Below are positions 16,598 to 27,278 of a DNA stretch of 60,396 bases, one piece after another. Both the position numbers and the translations under genes were made by a program. The notes beneath the pieces were generated by a model that saw nothing but the letters and a program-made list of their open reading frames with translations, searched no databases and was not told the DNA's origin. Origin of the DNA: Fusibacter ferrireducens (lineage in GTDB: Bacteria; Bacillota; Clostridia; Peptostreptococcales; Acidaminobacteraceae). The number at the start of each line of letters is the position of its first letter. Within the stretch, counting starts at the first letter, position 1. The stretch is taken from assembly GCF_015352425.1 (NCBI RefSeq), contig NZ_JADKNH010000021.1, positions 1 to 60,396 of the forward strand, in the 5' to 3' direction.

Positions 16598-17386
16598 TTA
16601 TAAAACGATACAAAGTATCAGATACAAGACCATTACAATTAAACCTCTTAAATCATACTTTGTATATTTGAGCACTTTCATTCTTGTTCTACCTTCTCCG
16701 CCACGATAGCATCGAGCTTCCATGGCCATTGCAAGTTCATCAGCTCTTCTGAAGGCACTTATAAATAAAGGCACTAAAAGTGGAATTAAGGCCTTTGCCC
16801 GACTCGTCAAATTCCCACTTTCAAAATCTGCCCCTCTTGCCATTTGCGCTTTCATGATCTTATCGGTCTCTTCAAGCAGCGTTGGTATAAACCTCAGCGC
16901 AATTGTCATCATCATTGCGAGTTCATGAGCTGGCAATCCTATTTTTTTAAGAGGGTTAAGCAAATATTCAATACCATCTGTCAATTCTATTGGAGACGTT
17001 GTCAAGGTCAATAGAGATGTCCCTATAATTAGCAAAATGAGTCTCAGTGCCATAAAAAACGCCCGCTCAACACCTTCAAGTGAAATGCTTATAAACCCCC
17101 ATTTGAAAAAGGGATCGCCTGGCGTTAAAAAGATATTGATCAAAAAAGCGAAAATAATGAGCATAAAAATCGGCTTTAGACCTCTCATCACAAAACCAAT
17201 TGGTACTCTGGAGAGTATAATTGCCGCTGCTATAAAAGAGATCACCAACACATAAGCATATATATTCTGAATGACAAACAGAGAGACGAGATAAAGCGTT
17301 GATGCTATAATTTTAAATCTAGGGTCCATTTTATGAATGCTTGAGTCCACACTATAATATTGACCAATTGTAATGTCTCTTAACAT
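16598..17386 (-). CDS. ecfT: ECF transporter transmembrane protein EcfT
   Basis: Membrane scaffold of the energy-coupling-factor vitamin transporters. It joins the two ATPases to interchangeable substrate-binding S components encoded elsewhere. About five to six hydrophobic segments are present, and two coupling-helix motifs, ARGAD and ARCYRGG, lie in the C-terminal half. Length 262 is usual. The start overlaps ecfA2 by 7 bp, so the module is translationally coupled. Confidence 0.95.
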   Translation of the reverse strand: MLRDITIGQYYSVDSSIHKMDPRFKIIASTLYLVSLFVIQNIYAYVLVISFIAAAIILSRVPIGFVMRGLKPIFMLIIFAFLINIFLTPGDPFFKWGFISISLEGVERAFFMALRLILLIIGTSLLTLTTSPIELTDGIEYLLNPLKKIGLPAHELAMMMTIALRFIPTLLEETDKIMKAQMARGADFESGNLTSRAKALIPLLVPLFISAFRRADELAMAMEARCYRGGEGRTRMKVLKYTKYDLRGLIVMVLYLILCIVL

Positions 17387-18342
17387 GAAGCTTTTCCTCC
17401 TTTAGAATTTTGAGCTTTAGGATGAATAGCTGGAAGTTGTTTTTTAAGGGCTTCTACGGCCTCTTCTATCGTTATAATCTCATCACTTAAATGAAACCCT
17501 GCCTCATTGAGCGCCCTTGCTAGATATGAAATTTGAGGGACTGCAAGACCAATTTTTTCAAGCGTTTCAATCTCTTTAAAAACTTTATGCGGTGAATCAT
17601 CAAAGACAACCTTACCCTTATTCATAACAATAAGTCGATTCGCAATTTTAGCCATATCTTCCATGCTATGCGATACGATGATGACTGTCATTTTATTCTT
17701 ATCATGAAGCGCTTTGATCTGAGCTAAGATTTCATCTCTACCTCTAGGATCAAGCCCTGCTGTAGGCTCATCCAAAATGAGCACTTCTGGCCTCATCGCA
17801 AGCACACCTGCAATGGCAACACGCCTCTTCTGTCCACCACTGAGCTCAAAGGGAGATCGATCCTTGTAGGCATCATAATCTATGCCCACGAGCATCATGG
17901 CTTCCTTCACACGAGCCTTAACTTCACTTTCTCCAAGTCCCAGATTGGTGGGTCCAAAAGCAATATCCTTTTCAATCGTTTCCTCAAAAAGTTGATATTC
18001 AGGATATTGAAAGACAAGGCCAACTTTTTTCCTAACCTCTAACAATTTGCGCTTTCTCTCTTTAGCAAGCTTTCGCTGTTCGCTTTTCGATCTTTTCTTC
18101 GTTTTATCCAAATTTGAAAGACCCTCTGTTATATTGAGCCCGTTGACGAGAATAGTGCCTTTTGATGGTTTTAATAGGCCGTTTAATTGTTGAATCAAAG
18201 TAGATTTTCCTGAGCCCGTGTGGCCAATCAATCCGATGAATTCACCATGTTCTATTTCTAAATTTATATTTTCTATGGCCACAGTTTCATTAGGCGTACC
18301 ATAATCATATATATGTGATAAATGCTTTATACTAATTGACAT
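17380..18342 (-). CDS. ecfA2: ECF transporter ATPase EcfA2
   Basis: ATP-binding subunit of the energy-coupling factor. Walker [10 protein letters not shown], signature [13 protein letters not shown] and Walker [14 protein letters not shown] are intact. A lysine/arginine-rich insertion of about 30 residues lies before the Q-loop ([12 protein letters not shown]), making the protein 320 residues, longer than most of about 285-290. The 3' part carries the C-terminal domain for pairing with EcfA1. It overlaps both neighbours. Confidence 0.94.
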   Translation of the reverse strand: MSISIKHLSHIYDYGTPNETVAIENINLEIEHGEFIGLIGHTGSGKSTLIQQLNGLLKPSKGTILVNGLNITEGLSNLDKTKKRSKSEQRKLAKERKRKLLEVRKKVGLVFQYPEYQLFEETIEKDIAFGPTNLGLGESEVKARVKEAMMLVGIDYDAYKDRSPFELSGGQKRRVAIAGVLAMRPEVLILDEPTAGLDPRGRDEILAQIKALHDKNKMTVIIVSHSMEDMAKIANRLIVMNKGKVVFDDSPHKVFKEIETLEKIGLAVPQISYLARALNEAGFHLSDEIITIEEAVEALKKQLPAIHPKAQNSKGGKASC

Positions 18343-19157
18343 AATTCCTCCACCAACTCTTGCACAGTTAAACTTTCAGTGGATATATGATAACCGATTT
18401 GATTGAGTTCATAGGCAAGTTGTGTAATCTGAGGCACATCAAGGCCTATGCGTTTCAAATGCTCCACTTTTGAAAATACTTCTCTCGGAGTCCCCTGAAG
18501 CACAATTTGACCATCATCCATGACGATAATGCGATCCGCATTGACCGCCTCATCCATATAATGCGTTATATGAATAACCGTCATTTTTTCTTCTTTGTTG
18601 AGGTATTCAATCGTCTTGATAACCTCTTTTCTCCCTGCAGGATCAAGCATTGCCGTAGGTTCATCAAATATAATACATTTTGGTTTCATTGCCAATATGC
18701 CAGCAATGGCAACCCTTTGCTTTTGACCACCAGACAGATGATGTGGCGGCTTTCTCTTATAAGGCGTCATACTGACGATTTCAAGCGCCTCATCCACCCG
18801 TTTCCTAATTTCCGCAGGCTGTAAACCCATGTTTTCAGGGCCAAACGCCACATCTTCTTCCACTATGGTTGCCACAAGTTGGTTGTCTGGATTTTGAAAA
18901 ACCATCCCCGCAGTCTTTCTGATCTCCCAAATGAGTTCTTCGTCAGAAGTATCCATTTTATCTATATATATTTTCCCACTTGTCGGTAAGAAAATCCCAT
19001 TGAGCAATTTTGAAAGTGTTGATTTTCCTGAACCATTATGACCAATAATCACAACAAATTCACCATCTTTAACATGCAAATTTACATCTTTAAGTGCATA
19101 TTTTTCTTCATCTTTTTCATCTTGATATCTAAAGTATAGATTTTCTGTTTTGATCAC
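18327..19157 (-). CDS. ecfA1: ECF transporter ATPase EcfA1
   Basis: Partner ATPase of EcfA2. Walker [11 protein letters not shown]-loop [10 protein letters not shown], signature [13 protein letters not shown] and Walker [14 protein letters not shown] are all present; 276 residues. The gene is first of ecfA1-ecfA2-ecfT-truA and overlaps ecfA2 by 16 bp. No obvious strong promoter sits directly before it. Confidence 0.94.
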   Translation of the reverse strand: MIKTENLYFRYQDEKDEEKYALKDVNLHVKDGEFVVIIGHNGSGKSTLSKLLNGIFLPTSGKIYIDKMDTSDEELIWEIRKTAGMVFQNPDNQLVATIVEEDVAFGPENMGLQPAEIRKRVDEALEIVSMTPYKRKPPHHLSGGQKQRVAIAGILAMKPKCIIFDEPTAMLDPAGRKEVIKTIEYLNKEEKMTVIHITHYMDEAVNADRIIVMDDGQIVLQGTPREVFSKVEHLKRIGLDVPQITQLAYELNQIGYHISTESLTVQELVEELCQLV

Positions 19158-19258
19158 TTAGATCACCATCCCTTATTTCTCTATGTCAGTATACCGCTTA
19201 AATATAAACTTTTCTAGGTTTTTAATATGATATTTTTTTAAAACTACAAATTGATTAA

Positions 19259-19367
19259 AGTGCCAAAAGTATAAAGTTGAGCAATCGCCTGCCACATGCT
19301 GTCATTGACATAAAATGTGTGATACAGCAGAGGATGGATGACTCATGCGAAACTAACTTTTGACACT
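19259..19367. repeat. 109-bp element with 12-bp inverted terminal repeats
   Basis: AGTGCCAAAAGT (19259-19270) and ACTTTTGACACT (19356-19367) are inverted repeats with one mismatch. They are followed inward by GTT/AAC and an inner GCTGT/ACAGC pair. No reading frame is evident. It may be a MITE-like remnant of an insertion sequence or a structured RNA. No clear target duplication is seen. Confidence 0.4.
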
Positions 19368-19393
19368 CTAACAATACGATATAATATGTAATA

Positions 19394-19424
19394 AAACCAC
19401 GAGCCATAACTCTGTGGTTTGATT
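19394..19424 (-). terminator. Second terminator-like hairpin after rplQ
   Basis: AAACCACAGAG and CTCGTGGTTT pair with one mismatch around a six-base loop, followed by TATT on the minus strand. It lies just beyond the main rplQ terminator. Confidence 0.5.
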
Positions 19425-19434
19425 GTATTTAAGA

Positions 19435-19465
19435 AAGGGACTTCAGTATTAAACTTAAGTCCCTC
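19435..19465 (-). terminator. Terminator of the alpha operon after rplQ
   Basis: GGGACTT(A)AG and CT(G)AAGTCCC form a stem followed by TTTCTT on the minus strand, nine bases after the rplQ stop. It ends the long S10-spc-alpha transcript. Confidence 0.65.
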
Positions 19466-19473
19466 ACAGTTTA

Positions 19474-19815
19474 TTAGATTAACTCTAATTTGCACATTGG
19501 TGCGGCATCGCCTCTACGTGGGCCAGTTTGAATCAATCTGGTATAACCACCATCACGTTCTTTATAATTAGGAGCGATTTCATCGAAAAGTCTTTTAACA
19601 ACTGTTTCTTCAGTAACAAAAGCCAAAACTTGTCTTCTTGCGTGTAAATCGCCTCTTTTTGCAAGAGTGATCATTTTTTCAGCGAGTTTCTTAGTTTCTT
19701 TTGCTCTTGTAACAGTAGTCTCGATACGTCCATTTTTTAATAATGATGTCACTTGATTTCTAAGCATTAAATTTCTGTGAGATGTTGGACGTCCTAGTTT
19801 TCTGTAACCTGCCAT
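19474..19815 (-). CDS. rplQ: 50S ribosomal protein L17
   Basis: The 113-residue protein begins [13 protein letters not shown] and carries [20 protein letters not shown], the core of L17. It ends the alpha operon, 13 bp after rpoA, and is followed by terminators. Confidence 0.98.
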   Translation of the reverse strand: MAGYRKLGRPTSHRNLMLRNQVTSLLKNGRIETTVTRAKETKKLAEKMITLAKRGDLHARRQVLAFVTEETVVKRLFDEIAPNYKERDGGYTRLIQTGPRRGDAAPMCKLELI

Positions 19816-19828
19816 CGTCTTCCCTCCT

Positions 19829-20779
19829 TTACTCGTCTTCTAGTCTTAATCCCAAGTCGAGTTCAGCTAATTTATGCTTAACCTCTTCCATGGACTTTTT
19901 ACCTAAATTTCTAACTTTCATCATATCGTCTTCGCTTTTATTTGTTAATTCTTCAACTGTATTAATGCCTGCGCGTTTTAAGCAGTTGTAAGAACGTACA
20001 GATAAGTCGAGTTCCTCTATTGTCATTTCGAGAACTTTTTCTTTAATGTCCTCTTCTTTTTCAACCATAATTTCTACACCGTTAATGCTATCTGTCATGT
20101 CTATGAACAAATTCAAATGCTCTGCCATGATTTTAGCACCAAGTGAAGTTGCTTCATCTGGTTTGATCGTTCCATCTGTCCATACTTCAAGAGTAAGTTT
20201 GTCATAATCAGCAACTTTACCAACTCTTGTTTTATCTACAGTGAAATTGACTTTACGAACAGGTGTATAGATTGAGTCAACAGGAATAATACCAATCGGC
20301 AAGCCGACTTCTTTATTATTTTCTGCTGTCACATAGCCTCTACCTTGTCCTAACGCTATTTCCATATACAATCTTGAATTTTCGTCAAGTGTACAAATGT
20401 GTAAATCTGTATTTAAAATTTCGACATCAGCATCAGCAATAATATCACCTGCTGTAATCTCTCCAGCTGTGTTTGCTTCAATTCTCAAGATTTTAACATC
20501 TTCATCTGAATGAATTTTTGCAAAAAGCTCTTTGAGATTCAGAATAATTTCAATGACATCTTCTTTTACACCTGGAACTGTTGAAAACTCATGTAGAACG
20601 TTTTCAATTTTAATCCAGCGCACTGCAGTTCCTGGCAATGAAGATAATAAAATTCTTCTTAAGCTGTTACCGAGTGTTGTTGCATAACCTCTCTCCAGTG
20701 GTTCTACAACAAACTTTCCGAATTTGCCGTCTTCACTAAGCTCTACACACTCAATCGTTGGTTTTTCTATTTCTATCAC
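19829..20779 (-). CDS. rpoA: RNA polymerase alpha subunit
   Basis: Assembly scaffold of RNA polymerase. The N-terminal dimerisation domain (about 1-230, with [20 protein letters not shown]) is joined by a linker to the C-terminal DNA-binding domain (about 250-310, with [16 protein letters not shown]). Length 316 is normal. It follows rpsD by 67 bp and precedes rplQ. Confidence 0.98.
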   Translation of the reverse strand: MIEIEKPTIECVELSEDGKFGKFVVEPLERGYATTLGNSLRRILLSSLPGTAVRWIKIENVLHEFSTVPGVKEDVIEIILNLKELFAKIHSDEDVKILRIEANTAGEITAGDIIADADVEILNTDLHICTLDENSRLYMEIALGQGRGYVTAENNKEVGLPIGIIPVDSIYTPVRKVNFTVDKTRVGKVADYDKLTLEVWTDGTIKPDEATSLGAKIMAEHLNLFIDMTDSINGVEIMVEKEEDIKEKVLEMTIEELDLSVRSYNCLKRAGINTVEELTNKSEDDMMKVRNLGKKSMEEVKHKLAELDLGLRLEDE

Positions 20780-20846
20780 TAGTTAAGACCCTCCTTCTCT
20801 TTAAACTATACAAATAACGCTTGAGGGTAATAAACAATATCTAATC

Positions 20847-21467
20847 CTATCTAGAGTAAAGCTCAACAATAAGATGCTCTTCTACTGGTAAGTCGATATC
20901 ATTTCTTACAGGCAATGCTGTAAGTTTACCTTCCATCTTTTCAAAGTTTACTTCTAACCAACCCGGAGCAGTTTTAGCTGCTTCAGCTAATTGTTTGAAT
21001 TTCTCAGAAGATTTGCTTTTCTCTTTTAGAGTGATGACATCACCCACTGAAAGAGTCATTGATGGAATATCTGCTTTATGTCCATTTAAAGTAAAGTGTC
21101 CATGAACAACTAATTGTCTAGCTTCTTTTCTAGAATTTGCAAACCCTAGACGATAAACAACGTTGTCAAGTCTTAATTCTAATAATTGTAAAAGGTTTTC
21201 GCCGGCGATCCCCTTCATTTTTTCTGCTTGATCATAAATAGATTTGAACTGTCCTTCTAAGAGACCATAGTACTTTTTAACTTTTTGCTTTTCTCTTAAT
21301 TGAGTTCCATATCCAGATATTTTCGTTCTTCTTGCACCATGTTGACCAGGTGCAGTTTGTCTTTTATTTAAAGTACATTTATCGCTGTAGCATCTATCAC
21401 CTTTAAGATAGAGCTTTTGTCCTTCTCTACGACAAATCCTACAAGATGGTCCTGTATATCTTGCCAA
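20847..21467 (-). CDS. rpsD: 30S ribosomal protein S4
   Basis: Primary 16S-binding protein, 206 residues. The N-terminus has a four-cysteine zinc site (CRICRR ... CYSDKC), the form typical of Clostridia. An S4 RNA-binding domain lies at about 95-155 ([20 protein letters not shown]). Confidence 0.98.
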   Translation of the reverse strand: MARYTGPSCRICRREGQKLYLKGDRCYSDKCTLNKRQTAPGQHGARRTKISGYGTQLREKQKVKKYYGLLEGQFKSIYDQAEKMKGIAGENLLQLLELRLDNVVYRLGFANSRKEARQLVVHGHFTLNGHKADIPSMTLSVGDVITLKEKSKSSEKFKQLAEAAKTAPGWLEVNFEKMEGKLTALPVRNDIDLPVEEHLIVELYSR

Positions 21468-21495
21468 TTAAAACACCTCCTAATACTGAAATATA

Positions 21496-21894
21496 TTACA
21501 CTCTTCTTCTTTTTGGTGGTCTACAACCATTATGTGGAATTGGTGTTACATCAGTAATTGATGTAATTTCAAGTCCAGATGCTTGTAAAGCTCTGATTGC
21601 AGCTTCACGACCAGAACCAGGTCCCTTAACAAATACGGAAACAGTTCTTAAGCCGTTCTCCATGCCATTTTTGGCAGCAGCTTCTGCACACATTTGTGCA
21701 GCATAAGGAGTAGACTTTCTAGAGCCTTTAAAACCTAAGCTTCCAGCACTAGACCATGCAAGTGCATTGCCATCAGTATCAGTTAAAGTCACAATTGTAT
21801 TGTTAAATGTTGCTTGGATATGAGCCTGTCCACGTTCAACATTTTTACGATCACGTTTTTTACGAGTTTTACGTGCTTTTTTAGCAACAGCCAT
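21496..21894 (-). CDS. rpsK: 30S ribosomal protein S11
   Basis: Platform protein of the small subunit, 132 residues. NTIVTLTD and the C-terminal [10 protein letters not shown] are diagnostic. It lies 19 bp after rpsM. Confidence 0.98.
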   Translation of the reverse strand: MAVAKKARKTRKKRDRKNVERGQAHIQATFNNTIVTLTDTDGNALAWSSAGSLGFKGSRKSTPYAAQMCAEAAAKNGMENGLRTVSVFVKGPGSGREAAIRALQASGLEITSITDVTPIPHNGCRPPKRRRV

Positions 21895-21913
21895 GTCTTA
21901 TATCCCTCCTTAC

Positions 21914-22285
21914 TTACTTTTTCTTTTTACGGCTTACAGTTCTCTTAGGACCTTTACGAGTTCTAGCATTCGTTTTAGTTTTTTGACCACGAACAGGAAG
22001 TCCTTTTCTATGTCTAATCCCTCTGTAACAACCGATTTCTTTTAAACGTTTAATGTTCATAGCAATTTCTCTTCTTAAGTCCCCTTCTACAAGGACACTT
22101 TCTTCGATAAGTGCTCTTAATTTACTAACTTCTTCTTCAGTAAGATCTTTAACTCTTGTATCTTCACTGATTCCAGCTTTTTTTAAAAGCTCCAAAGAAG
22201 TAGGTTTTCCAATACCATAGATATAAGTTAAGCCAATTACAGCTCTCTTCTCTCTAGGTAGGTCAACACCTGCAATTCTTGCCAT
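21914..22285 (-). CDS. rpsM: 30S ribosomal protein S13
   Basis: Head protein contacting P-site tRNA and the large subunit, 123 residues. It starts [13 protein letters not shown], and the basic C-terminal tail ends [10 protein letters not shown] hairpin precedes it in the 100-bp gap to rpmJ. Confidence 0.98.
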   Translation of the reverse strand: MARIAGVDLPREKRAVIGLTYIYGIGKPTSLELLKKAGISEDTRVKDLTEEEVSKLRALIEESVLVEGDLRREIAMNIKRLKEIGCYRGIRHRKGLPVRGQKTKTNARTRKGPKRTVSRKKKK

Positions 22286-22341
22286 TGAATTACACCTCCT
22301 AATGTGTATTAAAATGTGATGTGTCTTCTATAAAATATCAA

Positions 22342-22370
22342 ATATAAAGTATTTCAGCCGCGCTTTATAT
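22342..22370 (-). promoter_or_regulatory. Hairpin between rpmJ and rpsM
   Basis: ATATAAAG and CTTTATAT are perfect inverted repeats around a 13-base loop in the only sizeable intergenic gap (102 bp) of the infA-rpmJ-rpsM stretch. It could be a processing or autoregulatory site; the function is not evident. Confidence 0.4.
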
Positions 22371-22387
22371 CTGTCACACACGATAGA

Positions 22388-22501
22388 TTAACCTTGTGTT
22401 TGTTTGTGTTTTGGATTTTCGCAAATGATCATTACTTTACCTTTTCTTTTAATGACTTTGCATTTCTCACACATTGGTTTTACCGATGGTCTAACTTTCA
22501 T
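22388..22501 (-). CDS. rpmJ: 50S ribosomal protein L36, zinc form
   Basis: A 37-residue protein, [16 protein letters not shown] to the end. It has two cysteines in CEKC, a third in IICENPKH and the histidine, the zinc-binding C+ form. GGAGG stands eight bases before the ATG. It sits in its normal place between infA and rpsM. Confidence 0.97.
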   Translation of the reverse strand: MKVRPSVKPMCEKCKVIKRKGKVMIICENPKHKQTQG

Positions 22502-22513
22502 TGTTATACCTCC

Positions 22514-22735
22514 TTATCCCTTACCACGCCATGTAATTCTGCCTCTTGAAAGGTCATATGGCGATAATTCTAGTGTTACTTTATCTCCAGGTAATATCCT
22601 AATAAAATTCATTCGTAGTTTCCCTGAAATGTGTGCCAATACAATATGACCATTTTCCAGTTTAACTTTAAAATTCGCATTTGGTAATGCCTCTACTACT
22701 ATACCTTCAACTTCAATTGAATCACTTTTTGCCAT
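22514..22735 (-). CDS. infA: Translation initiation factor IF-1
   Basis: An OB-fold protein that binds the ribosomal A site during initiation, 73 residues. [19 protein letters not shown] and [14 protein letters not shown] are typical. An ATG three codons earlier is only one base from GGAGG, so the ATG at 22735 is chosen. Confidence 0.97.
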   Translation of the reverse strand: MAKSDSIEVEGIVVEALPNANFKVKLENGHIVLAHISGKLRMNFIRILPGDKVTLELSPYDLSRGRITWRGKG

Positions 22736-22759
22736 TAGAATCATCCCTCCTAACTTGGA

Positions 22760-23041
22760 TTAGATTAAGCCTGTTTTTTCGACTTCTTTTCGAAGCATCG
22801 CATTTGTTATCTTCTTATCATTTTCGATTTTCTCACGAAGATCTTCACTGAAAAACTTTAATTTAATCAAATGCTTTATCTTCTTCATTTTCGGTTTTTC
22901 AAGCTTACGAATGTCTCCATCTGCAATTTTTACAAACTGCTCATCCACAATCTCGATGACGATGAAGATTCTGTCTTTATCTCTTCCTGCTTTTGACTTG
23001 ACAAATTGACCGATTTCAAGTTCCTTAGATGAATTTAGCAT
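22760..23041 (-). CDS. KOW-domain RNA-binding protein
   Basis: A 93-residue basic protein. ELEIGQFVKSKAGRDKDRIFIV begins a KOW beta-barrel of the L14e type, and the rest is helical and lysine-rich. Proteins like this are common between map and infA in Clostridia; a ribosome-associated role is inferred. It is 18 bp after map. Confidence 0.85.
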   Translation of the reverse strand: MLNSSKELEIGQFVKSKAGRDKDRIFIVIEIVDEQFVKIADGDIRKLEKPKMKKIKHLIKLKFFSEDLREKIENDKKITNAMLRKEVEKTGLI

Positions 23042-23057
23042 CTAGTCACCTCGCTTA

Positions 23058-23804
23058 TTATAAACTCGTTAGAAGTATTGGATCGTGTTCGGTGATGACC
23101 ACTGTATGCTCATAATGAGCAGAGAGCTTGCCATCTTTTGTTACAACCGTCCAGTCATCTCCAAGAGTTCTGACGTTAAAATCACCTTCGTTAACCATTG
23201 GCTCTATTGCAAGGACCATTCCCGGGACCAGTCTTGGACCTTTCCCAGCTGGACCATAGTTCGGCACTGCCGGCTCCTCATGAAGCTTAGTTCCAATACC
23301 ATGTCCAACATAATCTCTTACAATGCTAAAACCTTCAGCTTCTGCATGCCTTTGAATTGCGTTTGAGATATCAAAGAGTCTGTAACCCACCCTACAATAT
23401 TTCAGACCTTCAAAAAAACTTGCTTCAGTGACTTTAATTAGTTTCAAAGCATTTTCACTCACCTTGCCAACAGGATGAGTTCTAGCAGCATCACCATGAT
23501 AGCCGTTTTTAAGTGCACCGACATCAATGCTGATTATATCTCCTTCTTTCAACACAGTATCAGAAGGTATGCCGTGAATCACTTGATCGTTGATTGAGGC
23601 ACATATGGAAGCTGGAAAGCCCCCATAGCCTTTAAATGAAGGCACTGCCTGATGCTCAAGTATTAATTTTTCAGCAATTTGATCAAGCTCCCCTGTTGTA
23701 ATACCAGGCTTTATAGCATTTTTTATCGCTTCATGAACTAATGCAACAATACGTCCAGACTCTTGCATCAGCTCAATTTCATGTTTTGATTTTATAACAA
23801 TCAT
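23058..23804 (-). CDS. map: Methionine aminopeptidase, type I
   Basis: Removes initiator methionine. The metal ligands appear in [34 protein letters not shown] and the late AIEPMV and EHTVVITE segments. It is 248 residues long and lacks an N-terminal zinc extension. The gene begins 2 bp after adk, typical of the spc operon in Firmicutes. Confidence 0.97.
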   Translation of the reverse strand: MIVIKSKHEIELMQESGRIVALVHEAIKNAIKPGITTGELDQIAEKLILEHQAVPSFKGYGGFPASICASINDQVIHGIPSDTVLKEGDIISIDVGALKNGYHGDAARTHPVGKVSENALKLIKVTEASFFEGLKYCRVGYRLFDISNAIQRHAEAEGFSIVRDYVGHGIGTKLHEEPAVPNYGPAGKGPRLVPGMVLAIEPMVNEGDFNVRTLGDDWTVVTKDGKLSAHYEHTVVITEHDPILLTSL

Positions 23805-23806
23805 GC

Positions 23807-24451
23807 TTAGCCCCTTAATGCTTTTACGATATCTTCAAATACTAATTTAATATCTTGTTCACCTTCAATATCAACAAGAACATTCTTTGAAGAATAATAA
23901 CTGATTAATGGCGCTGTTTCATTCATATATACATCAATTCTGTTTTTAACAGTCTCTTCAACATCATCAGTGCGTTGGTACAATTCTCCACCACATTTGT
24001 CACAAACGCCTTCAACTTTAGAAGCGTTGTTAAGAATATGATAAGTTGCACCACAGTTCTTACAAATACGTCTGCCAACAGCTCTGGAAACCAAAACATC
24101 AGGATTGACTTTAATGTTGATCACTGCATTTAGCGATACGCCAAGATTTTCTAAGACCTTGTCCAGTTCATCCGCTTGAACTTCTGTTCTAGGAAAACCG
24201 TCCAGTAAAAAACCCTCTTTGCAATCTGCTTCTTTTAAGCGATCTTCAACAATTTCAACAACTAACGAATCTGGTACTAATGCGCCTTGATCCATGTAGG
24301 ATTTAGCTCTTTTCCCCAGTTCTGTGCCTTCTTTAATATTTTTTCTGAATATATCACCGGTTGAAATATGCGGAATCGCATATTTAGAAGTGATATATTC
24401 AGCTTGTGTGCCTTTACCCGCGCCTGGAGGGCCCAATAAGATCAGTCTCAT
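23807..24451 (-). CDS. adk: Adenylate kinase
   Basis: Interconverts ATP, ADP and AMP. The P-loop GPPGAGKGT is near the start. The LID domain has four cysteines (CKNC and CDKC), the zinc-stabilised form of Gram-positives. It is 214 residues, between secY and map. Confidence 0.98.
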   Translation of the reverse strand: MRLILLGPPGAGKGTQAEYITSKYAIPHISTGDIFRKNIKEGTELGKRAKSYMDQGALVPDSLVVEIVEDRLKEADCKEGFLLDGFPRTEVQADELDKVLENLGVSLNAVINIKVNPDVLVSRAVGRRICKNCGATYHILNNASKVEGVCDKCGGELYQRTDDVEETVKNRIDVYMNETAPLISYYSSKNVLVDIEGEQDIKLVFEDIVKALRG

Positions 24452-24460
24452 TTTTCCTCC

Positions 24461-25726
24461 TTAGCTTAAAAAGCCTTCATAATGTCTCATGAGCATTTGA
24501 GCTTCAATTTGTTTCATTGTTTCAAGTGAAACAGAAACGACGATGAGTAACGATGTACCCCCAAAACTAAAGCTTGTGTTCGTAAGTGCTCCTAAGAAGT
24601 TTGGTAAAATCGCAATCGCTGCTAAGAATAACCCACCAACAATTGTAATCTTATTTAACGACTTGCCAAGGTATTCCGCTGTTGGTTTACCTGGTCTAAT
24701 GCCTGGAATAAATCCACCGTTCGTTTTTAAACGATCTGAAACTTCGATCGGATTAAACGTAATATTCGTATAGAAAAATGTAAATGCAAATATTAAAATC
24801 GCATAGAGTACATTATACAAAATCGAGGTTTGATTCAACCATTTGCTTACAAAGACTGCAAACCCAGAACCTGGGAAAAATGCCGAAATTGTAAGTGGGA
24901 ACATTAATATTGAAATTGCAAATATGACTGGAATAACGCCCGCTTGATTCACTTTTAAAGGAATATGTGTGCTTTGTCCGCCATACATTTTTCTGCCTAC
25001 AACTCTTTTCGCATATTGCACAGGGATTTTTCTCTGTCCTTGTTGAATAAAGATAACACCTGATATAATTGCGACCGCTATTATGCAAAAGATAATCACT
25101 TGAACGAGATGAACTTGCCCAATTCTGAGATTGTTAATCGTCGTAAAAGTTGAAGATGGTACTCTTGCTATAATTCCAGCAAAGATAAAAAGTGAAATAC
25201 CGTTTCCGATACCATTCTCTGTTATTTTCTCACCTAAGTACATTAAGAACGCTGTTCCAGCCGTTAAGGTCAACACAGAAATGAATGTTGAAAATGCACC
25301 TGGGTTTAAGAAAAATCTCTGGAAATAACCTAAGCTGAATCCAATGCCTTGGATTAGTGCTAAAACAACCGTTAAGTAACGTGTATATCTAGCAATTTTC
25401 TTTCTACCTTCTTCACCCTCTCTTGCCAACGCTTCTAAAGAAGGAAAAGCAATCTGTAAAAGGTTCAGTACGATTGAAGCCGTAATATAGGGGCTAATCC
25501 CCAATGCGAAAATGGTAAACGTCTTAAAGTTACCACCACTCATTAAGTTAAACAATCCTAATAATCCATCTTCACTATTAGCAAACGCTGCTGCTAACTT
25601 TGCACTATCAATTCCTGGTACTGGTACTGTAGATCCTAATCTAAAAACTGCAATCATCGCAAAAGTATAGAGGATTCTCTTTCTTAGATCAGGAATTTTC
25701 CAAGCGTTTTTAAGTGTAGAAAACAA
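24461..25726 (-). CDS. secY: Preprotein translocase channel SecY
   Basis: Core of the Sec channel in the cytoplasmic membrane, 421 residues with about ten membrane helices. GSTVPVPGID and the plug-region GLFNLMSGGN, and the late cytoplasmic loop GGFIPGIRPGKPT, are characteristic. It abuts rplO directly. Confidence 0.98.
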   Translation of the reverse strand: MFSTLKNAWKIPDLRKRILYTFAMIAVFRLGSTVPVPGIDSAKLAAAFANSEDGLLGLFNLMSGGNFKTFTIFALGISPYITASIVLNLLQIAFPSLEALAREGEEGRKKIARYTRYLTVVLALIQGIGFSLGYFQRFFLNPGAFSTFISVLTLTAGTAFLMYLGEKITENGIGNGISLFIFAGIIARVPSSTFTTINNLRIGQVHLVQVIIFCIIAVAIISGVIFIQQGQRKIPVQYAKRVVGRKMYGGQSTHIPLKVNQAGVIPVIFAISILMFPLTISAFFPGSGFAVFVSKWLNQTSILYNVLYAILIFAFTFFYTNITFNPIEVSDRLKTNGGFIPGIRPGKPTAEYLGKSLNKITIVGGLFLAAIAILPNFLGALTNTSFSFGGTSLLIVVSVSLETMKQIEAQMLMRHYEGFLS

Positions 25727-26167
25727 TTAGATCACCTCTGCCTTTCCTCCAGCAGCTTCAATTTTAGTTATCGCTGACTGAGTGAATTTGTTAGCCCTTA
25801 CTGTAAGCTTTTTATTCAATTCTCCATCGCCTAATACTTTAATACCGTAATTCACTTTGCTAACAACACCAGTTTCTAACAACAATTCAGGCGTAATTTC
25901 TGTTCCATCTTCAAAGCTGTTTAAAAGCTCCACATTGATGATCGTCCATTGTTTCTTGAATTTATTGTTGAATCCTCTTTTTGGAATTCTTCTGAATAAT
26001 GGCATCTGACCACCCTCAAAGCCCGGTTTTACACCACCGCCTGAGCGTGAATTTTGACCATTCATACCGCGTCCTGCAGTTGTACCCAAACCAGAACCCG
26101 TACCTCTACCAACTCTTTTTTTAGACTTAGTAGAACCTTCTGCTGGTCTTAAATCATGAAGTCTCAT
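25727..26167 (-). CDS. rplO: 50S ribosomal protein L15
   Basis: A 146-residue assembly protein with the glycine-rich [15 protein letters not shown] stretch. ATG at 26167, seven bases after GGAGG, is preferred over a GTG two codons earlier. It follows rpmD. Confidence 0.97.
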   Translation of the reverse strand: MRLHDLRPAEGSTKSKKRVGRGTGSGLGTTAGRGMNGQNSRSGGGVKPGFEGGQMPLFRRIPKRGFNNKFKKQWTIINVELLNSFEDGTEITPELLLETGVVSKVNYGIKVLGDGELNKKLTVRANKFTQSAITKIEAAGGKAEVI

Positions 26168-26186
26168 GGTCACACCTCCTTTATGA

Positions 26187-26363
26187 TTACTCTACTATTT
26201 GAACTAAGTGATTGACTTGATTGACCATACCTCTCATTTGAGCATTGTCTTGTTTTTCAACCACTTGACCGATTTTTTTAAGGCCTAATGCTTCAACAGT
26301 TTTTTTATGTTTTGGCAAAACACCGATTGTACTTTTAACTAATTTTACTTTAATTGTAGCCAA
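26187..26363 (-). CDS. rpmD: 50S ribosomal protein L30, TTG start
   Basis: A 58-residue protein, [19 protein letters not shown] onward, ending NHLVQIVE. The only in-frame start with a Shine-Dalgarno is a TTG, eight bases after GGGGG. An ATG at this site is out of frame and stops after six codons. It sits in its usual place between rpsE and rplO. Confidence 0.93.
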   Translation of the reverse strand: MATIKVKLVKSTIGVLPKHKKTVEALGLKKIGQVVEKQDNAQMRGMVNQVNHLVQIVE

Positions 26364-26375
26364 GGTTCATACCCC

Positions 26376-26882
26376 CTAACCTAAAATTTCTTCTACAGTC
26401 TTACCTCTTAATTTAGCCACACTTTCAGCTGTTTTAAGATTATTAAGACCATCGATCGTTGCATTAACCATATTTCTAGGGTTATTACTACCCAATGATT
26501 TAGCTCTTACGTCTTTAATACCTGCAAGTTCCAACACCGCACGAACAGGACCACCAGCAATAACGCCCGTACCTTCAAAAGCTCTCATGATTCTGACAGA
26601 GCCAGAGCCATAATGACCTTCAATGTTATGTGGTACAGTCGTTCCTACTCTTGGAACATAAATTAATCGTTTTTTTGCATCTTCAATTGCTTTAGAAATT
26701 GCTTCTGGTACTTCTTTTGCTTTACCAGTACCAATTCCAACATGGCCATTCTCATCTCCAACAACAACAAGTGCGCTGAATCTGAAATTTCTACCACCTT
26801 TAACAACCTTAGTAACACGATTTATATTGATAACCTGTTCTTTGAGGTCTAACTTACTCGCATCAATCATTTGACGACTCAT
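26376..26882 (-). CDS. rpsE: 30S ribosomal protein S5
   Basis: A 168-residue decoding-fidelity protein with a double-stranded RNA-binding fold at the N-terminus ([20 protein letters not shown]) and an S5 C-terminal domain ([20 protein letters not shown]). ATG at 26882 is seven bases after GGAGG and is preferred to that two codons upstream. Confidence 0.98.
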   Translation of the reverse strand: MSRQMIDASKLDLKEQVININRVTKVVKGGRNFRFSALVVVGDENGHVGIGTGKAKEVPEAISKAIEDAKKRLIYVPRVGTTVPHNIEGHYGSGSVRIMRAFEGTGVIAGGPVRAVLELAGIKDVRAKSLGSNNPRNMVNATIDGLNNLKTAESVAKLRGKTVEEILG

Positions 26883-26899
26883 GTGCATACCTCCCTAAT

Positions 26900-27259
26900 C
26901 TAGAATTTAAGTCCTGCTTCTCTTGCGCCTTCAGCGAGTTCTTTTACTCTACCGTGGTAGAGGTAACCGCCTCTATCAAAAACAACATCTTCAATACCTT
27001 TTTCAAGCGCTTTTTTAGCCACTAACTCACCAACTAATTTAGCAGCTTCTTTATTTCCAGTATTCGAAACTTTATCTTTAACGGAAGTTTCAAGGCTAGA
27101 AGCAGCAACTAAAGTGTTTCCAGTTACGTCATCAATAATTTGCGCGTAAATGTTAAGATTAGATCTATAAACATTTAGTCTAGGCTTCGCAGCGGTACCA
27201 GAAATTTTCTTACGCACTCTCATATGACGCGCTTTTCTATTTTCATTTCTACTTGCCAT
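26900..27259 (-). CDS. rplR: 50S ribosomal protein L18
   Basis: A 5S rRNA-binding protein, 119 residues. [20 protein letters not shown] and the end [20 protein letters not shown] match the family. Confidence 0.98.
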   Translation of the reverse strand: MASRNENRKARHMRVRKKISGTAAKPRLNVYRSNLNIYAQIIDDVTGNTLVAASSLETSVKDKVSNTGNKEAAKLVGELVAKKALEKGIEDVVFDRGGYLYHGRVKELAEGAREAGLKF

Positions 27260-27278
27260 TAGTTATGCCACTCCTTTC

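Noticed and set aside
19361-19386. Plus-strand promoter TTGACA ... TATAAT beside the inverted-repeat element
   Set aside because: The spacing is 14 bp, too short, and no plus-strand gene follows.
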